Positions 1 to 9,187 of a stretch of DNA of 55,768 nucleotides are shown piece after piece; position 1 is the first letter of the stretch; every line of letters starts with the position of its first letter. Source of the stretch: Microbacterium sp. SZ1. Its GTDB lineage: Bacteria > Actinomycetota > Actinomycetes > Actinomycetales > Microbacteriaceae. The stretch is from positions 1 through 55,768 of the forward strand of contig NZ_LPVV01000013.1 in assembly GCF_002362255.1 (NCBI RefSeq), in the 5' to 3' direction. Position numbers and translations under genes: made by a program. The notes under the pieces were generated by a model. The model ran no database searches and had not been told where the DNA came from. It saw nothing but the letters and a program-made list of their open reading frames with translations.

Positions 1-45
1 TGACGAAGGGGGCGGATGCTGTCGCAGCATCCGCCCCCTTCGTCA
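1..45. terminator. Strong bidirectional terminator hairpin after gpmA
   Basis: A perfect 21-bp inverted repeat (1-21 with 25-45) encloses a three-base loop TCG. It ends 15 bp past the gpmA stop codon, so it can stop gpmA transcription on the minus strand and also transcripts entering from the left. The flanks have little T-tract, as is common for GC-rich actinobacterial terminators. Confidence 0.85.
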
Positions 46-60
46 TTCCCGTGTGTGCGG

Positions 61-810
61 TTACTTCTTGCCCTGGGCGGCCACCGCTGCGGCGCCGGCG
101 GCTGCGGCCTCGGGGTCGAGGTACCGACCGGGACCGGTGGGCACGTTGTTCTCGTCGAGCTCGTAGACCAGCGGGATGCCGGTGGGGATGTTGAGCTCGG
201 CGATGTCGGCGTCGCTGATGCCCTCGAGGTGCTTCACGAGGCCCCGCAGCGAGTTGCCGTGCGCCGTGACGAGGACCGTCTTCCCCGCCTCGAGGTCGGG
301 CACGATCGCGCTCTCCCAGTAGGGCAGCAGGCGGTCGATCACGAGCTTGAGCGACTCGGTGCGGGGCACCTCGCCGTCGATGCCGACGTAGCGCGGGTCG
401 TTCACCTGGCTGAACTCGCTGTCGTCGTCGAGCACGGGCGGCGGCACGTCGAACGAGCGGCGCCACAGCTGGAACTGCTCGGGGCCGAACTCCTCGAGCG
501 TCTGCGCCTTGTCCTTGCCCTGCAGGGCGCCGTAATGGCGCTCGTTGAGACGCCAGGAGCGGGTCACCGGGATCCACAGTCGATCGGCGGCGTCGAGCGC
601 GATGTTCGCCGTCTGGATGGCGCGGCTCAGCAGCGAGGTGTGCAGCACGTCGGGGAGGATGCCGGACTCGGCGAGCAGCTCGCCGCCGCGACGGGCCTCG
701 TTCCTGCCCTGCTCGTTGAGGCGGACGTCCACCCAGCCGGTGAAGAGGTTCAGTTCGTTCCACTCGCTCCGGCCGTGGCGGAGCAGGATCAGGGTACGCG
801 TCGCAGTCAT
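61..810 (-). CDS. gpmA: 2,3-bisphosphoglycerate-dependent phosphoglycerate mutase
   Basis: This 249-residue enzyme interconverts 3- and 2-phosphoglycerate in glycolysis and gluconeogenesis in the cytosol. The phosphohistidine motif [11 protein letters not shown] places the catalytic His at residue 12. The second His is in [10 protein letters not shown] (H184) and the general acid Glu is in RLNERHYG (about residue 90). Length and motif spacing fit the dPGM family across the whole protein. The Ala-rich C-terminal tail after residue 230 is typical of actinobacterial versions. The gene stands alone, divergent from the methyltransferase-like gene, and is followed by a strong hairpin terminator. 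The ATG start gives the usual N-terminus immediately before the RHG motif. Confidence 0.96.
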   Translation of the reverse strand: MTATRTLILLRHGRSEWNELNLFTGWVDVRLNEQGRNEARRGGELLAESGILPDVLHTSLLSRAIQTANIALDAADRLWIPVTRSWRLNERHYGALQGKDKAQTLEEFGPEQFQLWRRSFDVPPPVLDDDSEFSQVNDPRYVGIDGEVPRTESLKLVIDRLLPYWESAIVPDLEAGKTVLVTAHGNSLRGLVKHLEGISDADIAELNIPTGIPLVYELDENNVPTGPGRYLDPEAAAAGAAAVAAQGKK

Positions 811-888
811 GCCGCCAGTTTATCGGCGCAGGATCGCGCGATGACGGCAGGAGTCGAACGCGCTCGCCCGTACTGCGAGGATTGGGAC

Positions 889-1713
889 ATGGCGTCCTCT
901 CCCCTCGGCCGGCCCACGCGCGGCACAACAGGGACCAACCGACTGCGGCGCATCGACCGCTGGATCGCGGCGAGCGCGGCGTTCCGTCGAGCGGCCGATC
1001 CGCTGGTGGTCGACCTCGGCTACGGGGCGAGCGGCGTCACGGCGTTCGAGCTCGCCGCACGCCTGCGACCCGTCAGGCCGGATGCCGAGGTGCGCGGCCT
1101 CGAACTCGACCCCGAGCGTGTCGCGACGGCAGAGGCGCAGCTCGCGGAGGTACGTGCCGGTCGTACGCCCTTTCCCGCCGACCTGCGCGTGTCGTTCGGA
1201 CGCGGCGGGTTCGAGGTGCCGCTGCCCGGTGGTCGCACGGCATCCGTCATCCGGGCCATGAACGTACTGCGGCAATACGACGAGTCCGATGTCCCGGATG
1301 CGTGGCGCACGATGGCCTCCCGCCTCGCGCCGTCCGGGGTGCTCGTGGAGGGCACGTGCGACGAGATCGGGCGCATCGCGAGCTGGGTCGATGTCGATGC
1401 GACCGGCGCCCCGTTGCGGTTCACGATCTCGCTGAGACTGTCGGAGCTCGAGCACCCGGGCATCGTGGCCGAACGGCTGCCGAAGGCTCTGATCCACCGC
1501 AACGTGCCCGGCGAACGGGTGCACGCGCTGCTCGTCGACCTGGACCGGGAATGGGACCGCGCGGCGGCGCTCTCGACGTTCGGCGCGACGCAGCGGTTCC
1601 TCGCCACGGTGGCTGCGCTCCGCGCGCAGGGGTGGCCGGTCGAGGGTGGCAGAGCGCGGTGGCGGCTGGGTGAACTCACGGTGCCGTGGGCGGCGGTCGC
1701 ACCCGCCGACTGA
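889..1713 (+). CDS. Class I SAM-dependent methyltransferase-like protein
   Basis: The 274-residue protein has a Rossmann-type motif I (VVDLGYGASGVTAFELA, about residues 42-58) followed by an acidic residue after beta-2 (RGLELDPERV), the usual S-adenosylmethionine pocket. The middle resembles motif IV/post-I segments (VIRAMNVLRQY). The substrate is not recognisable, so this is a fold-level call. I chose ATG 889 because GAGG-like bases lie about 8 nt upstream and conserved-looking sequence starts soon after; an in-frame ATG at 841 is possible. The gene is divergent from gpmA and convergent with the ygfZ gene, with only 25 bp between the stop codons, so it is probably monocistronic. Confidence 0.75.
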   Translation: MASSPLGRPTRGTTGTNRLRRIDRWIAASAAFRRAADPLVVDLGYGASGVTAFELAARLRPVRPDAEVRGLELDPERVATAEAQLAEVRAGRTPFPADLRVSFGRGGFEVPLPGGRTASVIRAMNVLRQYDESDVPDAWRTMASRLAPSGVLVEGTCDEIGRIASWVDVDATGAPLRFTISLRLSELEHPGIVAERLPKALIHRNVPGERVHALLVDLDREWDRAAALSTFGATQRFLATVAALRAQGWPVEGGRARWRLGELTVPWAAVAPAD

Positions 1714-1738
1714 TGCCCGCGAACTCTCCGGTCGACCC

Positions 1739-2860
1739 TCAGCCGGCGTTGCGCGGGTCCGGAGCGCTGGGTCGACGTGACAGACGAGTCAGCCGGGGGA
1801 TGTCGGCGGTCGCACCGGCATCCCCGGGGACGATGACCTGCTGCGCCGCCGCGATGTCACCACCCTCGGTGCGCACGACGAGGTCTCCGACCGGTGCCCG
1901 GCGGGACAGGATCGCGAGGGCGATCGGGCCGTCCTCGTGATGGCGAGCGACGGACGTGATGCGTCCGACCTCGTCGTCCCCGGCGAAGACCGGGTCTCCC
2001 GCAGCGGGGAGCACGGCATCGCTTCCGTCGAGGTGCAGCGCGGCGAGTCGACGCGGCGGGTGGCCGAGGTTGTGCACCTTCGCCACGGTCTCCTGACCGC
2101 GGTAGCAGCCCTTGTTGAGATGAACGGCGGTGCGGATCCAGTCCGTCTCGTGCGGCAGCGACCGCTCGTCGACCTCCGCCGACCATCGCGGTCGCCAGGC
2201 TGCGATGCGCAGGGCCTCGGCGGCGAGGAGTCCGGCGACCTCGTCGGGCTGCAGGATGGCGGCGAGCGCCTCGGCATCCTCTCGTGCGACGATCGCGACG
2301 CGCCAGGCCAGATCCGCACCCGGATGGCTGGGCACCTCGGAGTACTGGTGGCCGCCCGCGCTCACCGACTGCCAGGGGTCGACCCACAGCAGCGGGACGC
2401 CGGCCGGGCCGGATGCGATGGACAGCACGCGCTGCGCGGCGGCACCGCCGTCGACGACTCCGAGCAGTGCGAGCTCCGGCCGCACCTCGACGGTCGCCTG
2501 GGTGCGGAACTTCATGCGCTGCAGCCAGGTCGCGAGCGCGTCGGCGTCTCCGGCGTCGGCGATGAGCCACGTCGAGGCACCGTCGTCGACGACTCCCGCA
2601 GCGTGCTCCACACGACCCTGCGGATCGAGGACGAGAAGCTCGGTGCTCTCCCCCGGGGTCAGCCGTCCGAGCGCCTGAGAGGTGATCGAGTCGAGCCAGC
2701 TCAGCCGCTCGGGGCCGGCGACCTCGATGACGGTTCGATCGTCGAGCGGCACGATCGCATCGCCGGCGGCGAGGCGGCGCTGCTCGCGGAAGGCGTCGCC
2801 GAAGTGCGCGATCCCCGCCTCGCCCGCGACGGCACCTGCGATGTCGGCGAATCCGGCCAC
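1739..2860 (-). CDS. ygfZ: YgfZ/GcvT-like folate-binding protein (Fe-S cluster repair)
   Basis: The protein is about 373 residues and has the aminomethyltransferase-like fold. The YgfZ signature K-G-C-Y-x-G-Q-E is present as NKGCYRGQETVAK, including the Cys characteristic of the family. YgfZ proteins bind tetrahydrofolate and support assembly or repair of Fe-S clusters, so the role here is inferred from the family. The GTG start at 2860 lies one base after the stop codon of the nitrobindin-like gene and has GAGGG upstream inside that gene's end. Reading further upstream would run through the neighbouring gene in another frame. It is the last gene of a minus-strand operon. Confidence 0.85.
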   Translation of the reverse strand: MAGFADIAGAVAGEAGIAHFGDAFREQRRLAAGDAIVPLDDRTVIEVAGPERLSWLDSITSQALGRLTPGESTELLVLDPQGRVEHAAGVVDDGASTWLIADAGDADALATWLQRMKFRTQATVEVRPELALLGVVDGGAAAQRVLSIASGPAGVPLLWVDPWQSVSAGGHQYSEVPSHPGADLAWRVAIVAREDAEALAAILQPDEVAGLLAAEALRIAAWRPRWSAEVDERSLPHETDWIRTAVHLNKGCYRGQETVAKVHNLGHPPRRLAALHLDGSDAVLPAAGDPVFAGDDEVGRITSVARHHEDGPIALAILSRRAPVGDLVVRTEGGDIAAAQQVIVPGDAGATADIPRLTRLSRRPSAPDPRNAG

Positions 2861-2861
2861 G

Positions 2862-3464
2862 TCAGACCCTCGCGAGCCGAGCTGAGGCGTGCGAACGCAG
2901 AGGGGTGCCGAGCGCCGCGATGTCCCAGGCCCAGAGCAGGTGCCCGTCGACGAGGCCGTACATGCGCGAGGCGCCGGCGTAGTCCTTGGCGCCCGCCGCG
3001 CGGACGACGGCATCCGTTCCGATGTCGATGCGCGGACCGTTGATCTCACCCAGGTACAGCTCGAGCATCCCGTCGGCGTGCGCGATCGAGACCTCGAGAG
3101 GGAAGCCGCCGGATGCTGCGCGCAGCGCCTCCACGTCGTCGACGTCTCGCGCCGCGGCGTCGCCGCGCGGGGGGAGCAGCCCGGGCCCGGCGTCCGCGTC
3201 GGTCGCCGGACGGCTGAGCCGCCAGAATCCCGACTCGGCGACGAGAGGGACCGACACCGCGTGGTCATCGCCGGTGAAAGTGGCGGTCGCGGCGTAGTTG
3301 AGGAAGGGTCCTCCGTCGTGACTGAAGCTCACGCGATGCGTGAACTCGCCCTGCAGCCGCTCGTCTCCGACGGGATAGTCGATGACGCCGGTGCCCTCCC
3401 AGACGCCGATCAGCCATGCCAGGGGTGCGAGATCTGCGGGGAGGTCGACGGGCAGCTCGAGCAT
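2862..3464 (-). CDS. Nitrobindin/FABP-like heme-binding beta-barrel protein
   Basis: This 200-residue protein carries the THAP4/nitrobindin family signature GVWEGTG near residue 24, followed by beta-strand-rich sequence typical of the DUF1794 ten-stranded barrel. Characterised relatives bind ferric heme and interact with nitric oxide or peroxynitrite. The family His ligand near the C-terminus is plausibly in the segment YGLVDGHLLWAWD. There is no signal peptide, so it should be cytosolic. It sits between a tiny membrane protein gene (5 bp upstream) and ygfZ (1 bp downstream). This arrangement suggests an operon concerned with heme, Fe-S or redox stress, which is inference. Confidence 0.82.
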   Translation of the reverse strand: MLELPVDLPADLAPLAWLIGVWEGTGVIDYPVGDERLQGEFTHRVSFSHDGGPFLNYAATATFTGDDHAVSVPLVAESGFWRLSRPATDADAGPGLLPPRGDAAARDVDDVEALRAASGGFPLEVSIAHADGMLELYLGEINGPRIDIGTDAVVRAAGAKDYAGASRMYGLVDGHLLWAWDIAALGTPLRSHASARLARV

Positions 3465-3469
3465 CGCGC

Positions 3470-3583
3470 TCAGCGCTGGCCGCGGAAGAGGTTGCGCAGC
3501 ACGACGACCGAGACGAAGACGATCGCGAGGCTCGCAAGGCCCAGCAGGCCGATGTAGAAGAGTTCGAGAGCCATGAGGTCCAT
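3470..3583 (-). CDS. Tiny single-span membrane protein (37 residues)
   Basis: A short frame on the minus strand reads [20 protein letters not shown] and continues with a hydrophobic stretch ending in the basic tail LRNLFRGQR. It has one predicted transmembrane helix (about residues 8-29) with a positively charged end. A GGAGG element sits just upstream: spacing is 2 nt to ATG 3583 and 11 nt to ATG 3574, so the exact start is uncertain. The stop codon is 5 bp before the nitrobindin-like start, which supports co-translation. I do not recognise a named family. The codon use and the Shine-Dalgarno sequence argue that it is real. Confidence 0.6.
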   Translation of the reverse strand: MDLMALELFYIGLLGLASLAIVFVSVVVLRNLFRGQR

Positions 3584-3623
3584 GACCTCCACACTACCCT
3601 CCGTGCGCGCTGCTGTCGCGCGA

Positions 3624-3929
3624 TCAGGAGACGAGGGCGGCGAGGCCGAACCCGACCGAGATCACGCCCATCACGAGGAGCGCCCCGAGAGCCCCGCCGG
3701 CAACCCTCAGGATGTACCCCTGCGTGCGTCCGTACCCGAGCTGGACGGCGAACGACAGCAGCACAACGCCGCCGAAGGCGACGACGAGCCACGGCACCCG
3801 CCACTCCTCCGGGACCAGGATGCCGATGGCGATCGAGGCTGCGAAGGCGACCGCCCAGACCACGAGCACGCCGACGAACGCGTTCCTCGGTGCGAGCGCA
3901 GGTTCCGTCATGACTCCATTCTCACCCAT
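3624..3929 (-). CDS. Small membrane protein of unknown function
   Basis: The frame encodes 101 residues from ATG 3929, or 95 from ATG 3911 ([12 protein letters not shown]). It is strongly hydrophobic, with three probable transmembrane segments at about 20-38, 47-62 and 76-98. It is divergent from the glnR-like gene, and the two start codons are about 55-70 bp apart, so they share a control region. No family motif is recognised. Its position upstream of the nitrobindin-like operon leaves a gap of 40 bp to the 37-residue peptide gene, so it may be transcribed with that operon. Confidence 0.65.
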   Translation of the reverse strand: MGENGVMTEPALAPRNAFVGVLVVWAVAFAASIAIGILVPEEWRVPWLVVAFGGVVLLSFAVQLGYGRTQGYILRVAGGALGALLVMGVISVGFGLAALVS

Positions 3930-3983
3930 CCACGCCCGGTATCATGGCCCCACGGCGTACCCCGCCGTCTGGAAGGAGTGCGT

Positions 3984-4667
3984 GTGGCCCAGGTGCTGGT
4001 GTTGACCAATGCTCCGACTGCGGAGCAGGTGCTTCCCGCCCTGGAACTGCTCAGCCACCGCGTACGGCAGATCGCAGCCGAGCCGGCGCAGCTCGTGAGC
4101 GCTCCGGACTACGACGTCGTGATCGTCGACGGCCGCCACGACCTCGTCGGCGCGAAGTCGCTGTGCCGCCTGCTCCGCGCCGCCGGACAGGACGCCCCTC
4201 TCCTGCTCGTCGTCACCGAGGGCGGCATGAGCGCGCTCTCCGGGGACTGGGGTATCGACGACGTGCTGCTCGCCACCGCTGGTCCGGCCGAGACCGATGC
4301 GCGGGTGCGCCTCGCGCTCGCCCGGCGAGACGAGGTCGCCGAGCCCAGCCGTGTGCAGGCATCGGGTGTCTCGATCGACGAGCAGTCGTACTCGGCCAAG
4401 CTGCACGGCCGACCGCTCGACCTCACCTACAAGGAGTTCCAGCTGCTGCACTTCCTCGCCACGCACCCGTCGAGGGTGTTCACGCGCGAGCAGCTGCTCA
4501 GCGAGGTGTGGGGATACGACTACTTCGGCGGCACGCGGACGGTCGACGTGCACGTGCGGCGCCTCCGCGCCAAGCTCGGCGACCAGGAGCAGATCATCGG
4601 CACCGTGCGCAACGTGGGCTACCGCTTCAACGTCTACGACGACGAGACCGTCCCCGCGACCCGCTGA
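3984..4667 (+). CDS. glnR: GlnR-type orphan response regulator (OmpR-family winged helix)
   Basis: The 227-residue protein has an N-terminal receiver-like domain and a C-terminal OmpR/PhoB winged helix (about residues 118-222: [40 protein letters not shown]). The receiver lacks the usual acidic pair near its N-terminus and the conserved switch Lys, while retaining Asp in [10 protein letters not shown]. The whole sequence resembles mycobacterial GlnR, which controls nitrogen assimilation without classical phosphorylation. The GTG start at 3984 has GGAAGGAG 5 nt upstream; GTG 3978 overlaps that site and is less likely. The gene lies just upstream of ppk1. A nitrogen or phosphate role is therefore inferred from family and neighbours. 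Confidence 0.78.
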   Translation: MAQVLVLTNAPTAEQVLPALELLSHRVRQIAAEPAQLVSAPDYDVVIVDGRHDLVGAKSLCRLLRAAGQDAPLLLVVTEGGMSALSGDWGIDDVLLATAGPAETDARVRLALARRDEVAEPSRVQASGVSIDEQSYSAKLHGRPLDLTYKEFQLLHFLATHPSRVFTREQLLSEVWGYDYFGGTRTVDVHVRRLRAKLGDQEQIIGTVRNVGYRFNVYDDETVPATR

Positions 4668-4679
4668 GCAGGCAGGCCC

Positions 4680-4712
4680 GTTCACACGCGCGACACCTCG
4701 CGGTGCTTAGAT
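4680..4712 (+). promoter_or_regulatory. Candidate ppk promoter with a PHO-box-like repeat and extended -10
   Basis: GTTCACACGCG at 4680-4690 is followed at an 11-bp period by the weaker copy CGACACCTCGC, resembling the actinobacterial PHO box. TG-C-TTAGAT at 4704-4712 is an extended -10 element that would start transcription at about 4720, exactly at an in-frame ATG. That would give a leaderless ppk mRNA. The second repeat copy is degenerate, so PhoP binding is only a proposal. Confidence 0.45.
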
Positions 4713-4719
4713 GTACCCC

Positions 4720-6885
4720 ATGATCGATCCCGCTCTCGCCGACGCCGGTCTCGGTGATGCCGAAGACGACGACTTCGACGCCATCGAGGCACCCGACTCC
4801 CAGCTGCCGGACCACCGGTACCTCGACCGAGAGCTGAGCTGGCTCGCCTTCAACCAGCGGGTGCTGGAGCTCGCGGAGGACCCGAGCCTGCCGGAGCTGG
4901 AGCGCGCGAACTTCCTCGCCATCTTCGCGAGCAACCTCGACGAGTTCTTCATGGTGCGCGTCGCCGGGCTGAAGCGACGCATCGTGACCGGTCTCGCCGT
5001 GCCGACGAACATCGGCCGCTCCCCCGTCGATGCTCTCGCCGACATCTCCCGCGAGGCCCACGCCCTGCAACTGCGCCACGCCGACGCCTGGACGTCCCTC
5101 GTGCGGCCGGCTCTGGCGGACGCCGGCATCGAGATCACCGAGTGGTCCGACCTGACCGACACGGAGCGCGAGGCGCTCTCGGAGTACTTCGGCGCGCAGG
5201 TCTTCCCCGTGCTGATGCCGCTCGCGGTCGATCCCGCCCACCCGTTCCCGTACATCTCGGGACTCTCGCTCAACCTCGCCATCCGCATCCGCAACGCCCG
5301 CACCGGCCGGCAGGAGTTCGCACGTCTGAAGGTGCCGCCGATGCTGCCGCGCTTCGTGGAGGTCCCCGGGAGCGGCGAGATCAAGCGGTTCCTGCGCCTG
5401 GAGGAACTCATCGCCAATCATCTCGGCGACCTGTTCCCCGGCATGGAGGTGCTCGACCACCACGCGTTCCGGCTGACCCGCAACGAAGACGTCGAGATCG
5501 AGGAGGACGAGAGCGAGAACCTCATCCAGGCGCTCGAAGCCGAGCTGCTTCGGCGGCGCTTCGGCCCGCCCATCCGCCTCGAGATCACCGACGACATGGA
5601 CGAGGTCACGATGGACCTGCTCGCCCGCGAGCTCGACATCACCGACCAGGAGGTCTATCGCCTTCCCGGGCCGCTCGACCTGCGCGGGCTGTTCGACCTG
5701 TCGCGGATCGACCGTCCGGACCTGCGCTACCCGCCGCACCTGCCGACGACGCCCGTGGCGTTCCAGCCGGGCGGGAACGAGACGCGCGCCGACATCTTCA
5801 AGGCGATCCGCAAATCCGACGTGCTGGTACACCACCCGTACGAGTCCTTCACGACCAGCGTCGTCGCGTTCCTCGAGCAGGCGGCGCGCGATCCGCATGT
5901 GCTCGCCATCAAGCAGACCCTGTATCGGACATCCGGCGACAGCCCGATCGTGCAGGCGCTGATCGACGCGGCGGAGGCCGGCAAGCAGGTGCTCGCGCTC
6001 GTCGAGGTCAAGGCGCGCTTCGACGAAGCGAACAACATCGTCTGGGCGCGCAAGCTCGAGAAGGCCGGCGTGCACGTCGTGTACGGGCTCGTCGGGCTGA
6101 AGACCCACTGCAAGCTCGCGCTCGTGATCCGCGAGGAGGAGGGCGTGCTGCGCCACTACTCCCACATCGGCACGGGCAACTACAACCCGAAGACCAGTCG
6201 CATCTACGAGGACTTCGGACTCTTCACCGCCGACCCCCAGGTCGGCAAGGACCTCACGCGTCTGTTCAACGAACTGAGCGGCTATGCGATCGAGAAGAAG
6301 TTCAAGCGGCTGCTCGTCGCTCCGCTGCACCTGCGCAAGGGTCTCGTCCGCCTGATCGACGTGGAGCGCAAGCATGCCGAGGCGGGGAAGTCTGCTCACA
6401 TCCGCATCAAGGTCAACTCGATGGTCGACGAGGAGATCATCGACGCCCTCTACCGCGCGAGCGCCGCCGGCGTGAAGGTCGACGTCTGGGTGCGCGGCAT
6501 CTGCAGCCTGCGCACCGACCTCGAGGGCGTCAGCGAGAACATCACCGTCCGCAGCATCCTGGGTCGGTATCTGGAGCACTCCCGGATCTTCGCGTTCGAC
6601 AACGACGGCGACCCGCAGGTGTACATCGGCAGCGCCGACATGATGCACCGCAACCTCGATCGACGCGTCGAGGCGCTCGTGCGCGTCACCGACTCGAACC
6701 ACATGAAGGAGCTGCTGGCGTTCTTCGATCTCGCCCTGGCTCCCGGCACCTCGTCGTGGCACCTCGGACCGGAGGGGGTGTGGACGCGCCACGCCGAGGA
6801 TGCCGACGGCAAGCCGCTCGTCGACCTGCAGGATAAGACGATGGGCTCGATCCAGCGCCGCCGGCGCGCCCGGGCGGCGCGATGA
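4720..6885 (+). CDS. ppk: Polyphosphate kinase 1
   Basis: PPK1 reversibly polymerises the ATP gamma-phosphate into polyphosphate. The 721-residue protein shows the N-terminal domain ([20 protein letters not shown]), the phospholipase-D-like catalytic core with the autophosphorylated His in [20 protein letters not shown] (about residue 480), and the second conserved His in LEHSRIFAF. Length fits the actinobacterial RNA-degradosome-type PPK. There is no good Shine-Dalgarno before ATG 4711; ATG 4720 coincides with the expected transcription start, so I prefer it and expect leaderless translation. The stop codon overlaps the mutT1-like start by 4 bp, giving translational coupling. It follows the glnR-like gene by about 50 bp. 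Confidence 0.95.
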   Translation: MIDPALADAGLGDAEDDDFDAIEAPDSQLPDHRYLDRELSWLAFNQRVLELAEDPSLPELERANFLAIFASNLDEFFMVRVAGLKRRIVTGLAVPTNIGRSPVDALADISREAHALQLRHADAWTSLVRPALADAGIEITEWSDLTDTEREALSEYFGAQVFPVLMPLAVDPAHPFPYISGLSLNLAIRIRNARTGRQEFARLKVPPMLPRFVEVPGSGEIKRFLRLEELIANHLGDLFPGMEVLDHHAFRLTRNEDVEIEEDESENLIQALEAELLRRRFGPPIRLEITDDMDEVTMDLLARELDITDQEVYRLPGPLDLRGLFDLSRIDRPDLRYPPHLPTTPVAFQPGGNETRADIFKAIRKSDVLVHHPYESFTTSVVAFLEQAARDPHVLAIKQTLYRTSGDSPIVQALIDAAEAGKQVLALVEVKARFDEANNIVWARKLEKAGVHVVYGLVGLKTHCKLALVIREEEGVLRHYSHIGTGNYNPKTSRIYEDFGLFTADPQVGKDLTRLFNELSGYAIEKKFKRLLVAPLHLRKGLVRLIDVERKHAEAGKSAHIRIKVNSMVDEEIIDALYRASAAGVKVDVWVRGICSLRTDLEGVSENITVRSILGRYLEHSRIFAFDNDGDPQVYIGSADMMHRNLDRRVEALVRVTDSNHMKELLAFFDLALAPGTSSWHLGPEGVWTRHAEDADGKPLVDLQDKTMGSIQRRRRARAAR

Positions 6886-7859
6886 CTCCGCAGCCCACAG
6901 CGCAGGCGGTCCGTTCGAAGTGGACGGACAAGGCCGTGTACGCGGCCGGTGCCGTCGTGTGGCGTCTCGTCGACGACAAGCTGCACATCCTGCTGATCCA
7001 CCGCACGAAATACCGCGACGTCACCCTTCCCAAGGGCAAGGTCGATCCGGGCGAGATGCTCGCCGAGACCGCGGTGCGCGAGGTGCACGAGGAGACCGGC
7101 ATCCGCGTCTCGCTCGGCGTACCCGTCGGGGTGAGCCGCTACCACCTTCCGTCGAGCAAGCAGAAGGTCGTGCACTACTGGGCGGCCGAGGCCACCGATC
7201 GTGCGATCCGCGAATCGACGTTCGTGCCGAACAAGGAGATCGCCGCGCTCGAGTGGGTACCCCTGAAGAAGGCGCGCGCCCGGCTCAGCTACCCGGTCGA
7301 TCACGAGATCCTCGACTTCTTCGCGAAGCTCGTGGACGACGGTGTTCTGCGTACGTTCCCCGTGATCGCGCTCCGGCACGCCAAGGCGCTGCATCGGTCG
7401 GAGTGGGACGGTGCGGATGCGGCTCGCCCGCTCACGGAGCGGGGACGACGCCAGGCCGACTCGATCGTCGGCCCGCTGCGGGCGTTCGGAGTGCGGCGCA
7501 TCGTGACGAGCGACGCGGTGCGCTGCGTGCAGACCGTGAAGCCGCTCGCGAAGTCGCTCGACCGCAAGTCCGTGAAGACCGCGAAGATCAGCCAGGACGC
7601 CTGGGAGGACGGCACCGACGACCTGCGGTCCGTCATCGGTCGACGCGTGCGCTCGGGTAAGCCCGCGGTCGTGTGCAGTCACGGACCGGTGCTGCCCGGC
7701 ATCCTCTCCGAGATCGCCCTCGCGACCGGCACGATCCAGGGGTCGTACGTCAGCAGCGCCGCCGACCTCGAGCCGGGAGCGTTCTCGGTCGTGCACCTGT
7801 CGTCGTCGAACCCCGGATCCGGGATCATCGCGATCGAGACGCACAGCCCGAAGGTCTGA
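6882..7859 (+). CDS. mutT1: MutT1-like NUDIX hydrolase fused to a histidine phosphatase domain
   Basis: The 325-residue protein has an N-terminal NUDIX domain with the complete Nudix box ([20 protein letters not shown], then TGI) at about residues 48-70. A C-terminal histidine-phosphatase-like domain starts at [15 protein letters not shown] and has a second His in [10 protein letters not shown]. Mycobacterial MutT1 has this architecture, hydrolyses 8-oxo-(d)GTP and diadenosine polyphosphates, and lies next to ppk1. The ATG overlaps the ppk stop codon (ATGA). The RHA rather than RHG motif is normal for this subfamily. The protein is cytosolic and probably sanitises nucleotides or degrades dinucleoside polyphosphates. 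Confidence 0.88.
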   Translation: MTPQPTAQAVRSKWTDKAVYAAGAVVWRLVDDKLHILLIHRTKYRDVTLPKGKVDPGEMLAETAVREVHEETGIRVSLGVPVGVSRYHLPSSKQKVVHYWAAEATDRAIRESTFVPNKEIAALEWVPLKKARARLSYPVDHEILDFFAKLVDDGVLRTFPVIALRHAKALHRSEWDGADAARPLTERGRRQADSIVGPLRAFGVRRIVTSDAVRCVQTVKPLAKSLDRKSVKTAKISQDAWEDGTDDLRSVIGRRVRSGKPAVVCSHGPVLPGILSEIALATGTIQGSYVSSAADLEPGAFSVVHLSSSNPGSGIIAIETHSPKV

Positions 7860-7943
7860 CGCCGATCGCACGACCGGCTGCGCAGAACGGGTGCCCGGAT
7901 TCTCCGCGTGATCACGGGGTTCGCCCCCAGAGAGTCGCCGGTC

Positions 7944-7998
7944 GTTCACCTTCCGTTCACCTGCGCGGTCGAGTCTCGTTAACCGCCGCACCTAGCGT
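7944..7998 (+). promoter_or_regulatory. PHO box and candidate promoter upstream of pstS
   Basis: Two near-identical 11-bp direct repeats, GTTCACCTTCC (7944-7954) and GTTCACCTGCG (7955-7965), match the PhoP-binding PHO-box pattern known from Streptomyces. Weaker repeat units follow at 7966 and about 7978. TAGCGT at 7993-7998 is a possible -10 with the start of transcription near 8005. No -35 hexamer is visible, as expected for an activator-dependent promoter. Phosphate-starvation induction of pst is the likely consequence. Confidence 0.75.
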
Positions 7999-8049
7999 CA
8001 CTGTGTGCCCTGCACCGGGCCCCACCCATCCATGATCGAAGGATCCACA

Positions 8050-9150
8050 GTGAAGATCTCCCGAATCGCACGTATCGGCGCCATCGGCGCCGTCGCCGCT
8101 CTCGCGCTCGCCGGCTGTGCCGCGAACGAGCCCAGCGGCGGATCGTCCGACGCCCCCAGCGACTCCACCCTCTCCGGCAGCCTCGACGCCACCGGTGCGT
8201 CCTCGCAGGAGGCCGCGCAGCAGTCCTGGGTCGCCGCCTTCCAGACGGCCAACCCCGATGTGACCGTCAACTACACCGCGACGGGCTCGGGCACCGGCCG
8301 CGAGAACTTCATCGCCGGCTCCTCCAACTTCATCGGCTCGGACCGCGCGTTCAACGCCGACGAGCTCGCCGCTGGCGGCTTCGGCTCCTGCGCCTCCGAC
8401 GAGATCGTCGAGATCCCCGTCTACATCTCGCCCGTCGCCGTCGCCTTCAACCTCGAGGGCATCGACGAGCTGAACCTCGACGGCAAGACGCTCGCCGGCA
8501 TCTTCGCGGGCACCATCACCAAGTGGAACGACCCGGCCATCGCCGACCAGAACGAGGGCGTCGAGCTCCCCGACCAGGCCATCGTGCCGGTGCACCGCGC
8601 CGACGCGTCGGGCACCCAGGAGACGTTCACCAAGTACCTCAGCGCCGTCGCCCCCGACGTCTGGACCTACGAGGCCGGCGACGAGTGGCCGCTCCAGTCC
8701 GGTGAGGCCGGAGACGGCACCTCGGGCGTCGTCGACGCGATCACCAACGGCTCGGGCTACATCGGCTTCGCCGACGCCTCGCGCACCTCGGAGCTCGGCC
8801 AGGTCGCCGTCGAGGTCGAGGGCGAGTACGTCGCCTACTCCGCCGAGGCCGCCGCCGCGCTCGTCGAGGCGTCGCCGCTCGAGGAGGGCCGCTCCGACCA
8901 CGACCTCGCCTACGCGGTCGACCCGGCAGCCGCTCCCGCCGGCTCCTACCCGATCGCACTCGTCTCGTACCTCATCGGCTGCGTCGAGTACGACGACGCC
9001 GAGACCGCCGGCCTCGTGAAGGCGTACTTCGAGTACGTCGCCTCGGCCGAGGGTCAGGATGCCGCAGCCGAGGCCGCAGGCAGCGCGCCGATCTCCGACA
9101 GCCTGCGCGAGCAGATCAACACCGCGATCGACGCGATCGTCACCGAGTGA
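8050..9150 (+). CDS. pstS: Phosphate-binding lipoprotein PstS
   Basis: PstS is the extracytoplasmic phosphate receptor of the PstSCAB importer. The protein (366 residues from the GTG at 8050, with GAAGGA 6 nt upstream) begins with a lipoprotein signal peptide ending in LALAGC, so it should be lipid-anchored at about residue 21. The mature part has phosphate-binding segments typical of PstS (DATGASSQEAAQQSWVAAF, TGSGTGRENF, DASGTQETFTKYL). It is the first pst gene, preceded by a PHO box and followed by a 19-bp hairpin before pstC, an arrangement that usually favours a high PstS level. Codon bias toward C-ending codons suggests strong expression. Confidence 0.95.
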   Translation: MKISRIARIGAIGAVAALALAGCAANEPSGGSSDAPSDSTLSGSLDATGASSQEAAQQSWVAAFQTANPDVTVNYTATGSGTGRENFIAGSSNFIGSDRAFNADELAAGGFGSCASDEIVEIPVYISPVAVAFNLEGIDELNLDGKTLAGIFAGTITKWNDPAIADQNEGVELPDQAIVPVHRADASGTQETFTKYLSAVAPDVWTYEAGDEWPLQSGEAGDGTSGVVDAITNGSGYIGFADASRTSELGQVAVEVEGEYVAYSAEAAAALVEASPLEEGRSDHDLAYAVDPAAAPAGSYPIALVSYLIGCVEYDDAETAGLVKAYFEYVASAEGQDAAAEAAGSAPISDSLREQINTAIDAIVTE

Positions 9151-9187
9151 TCGTGAGCTCAGCCAGGCGCTGAGCTCCGGTCCCGGC

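Noticed and set aside
4627..6792. A long minus-strand open frame opposite ppk
   Set aside because: It is the same GC-driven effect. PPK1 motifs are unmistakable on the plus strand and the antisense product has no recognisable motif.
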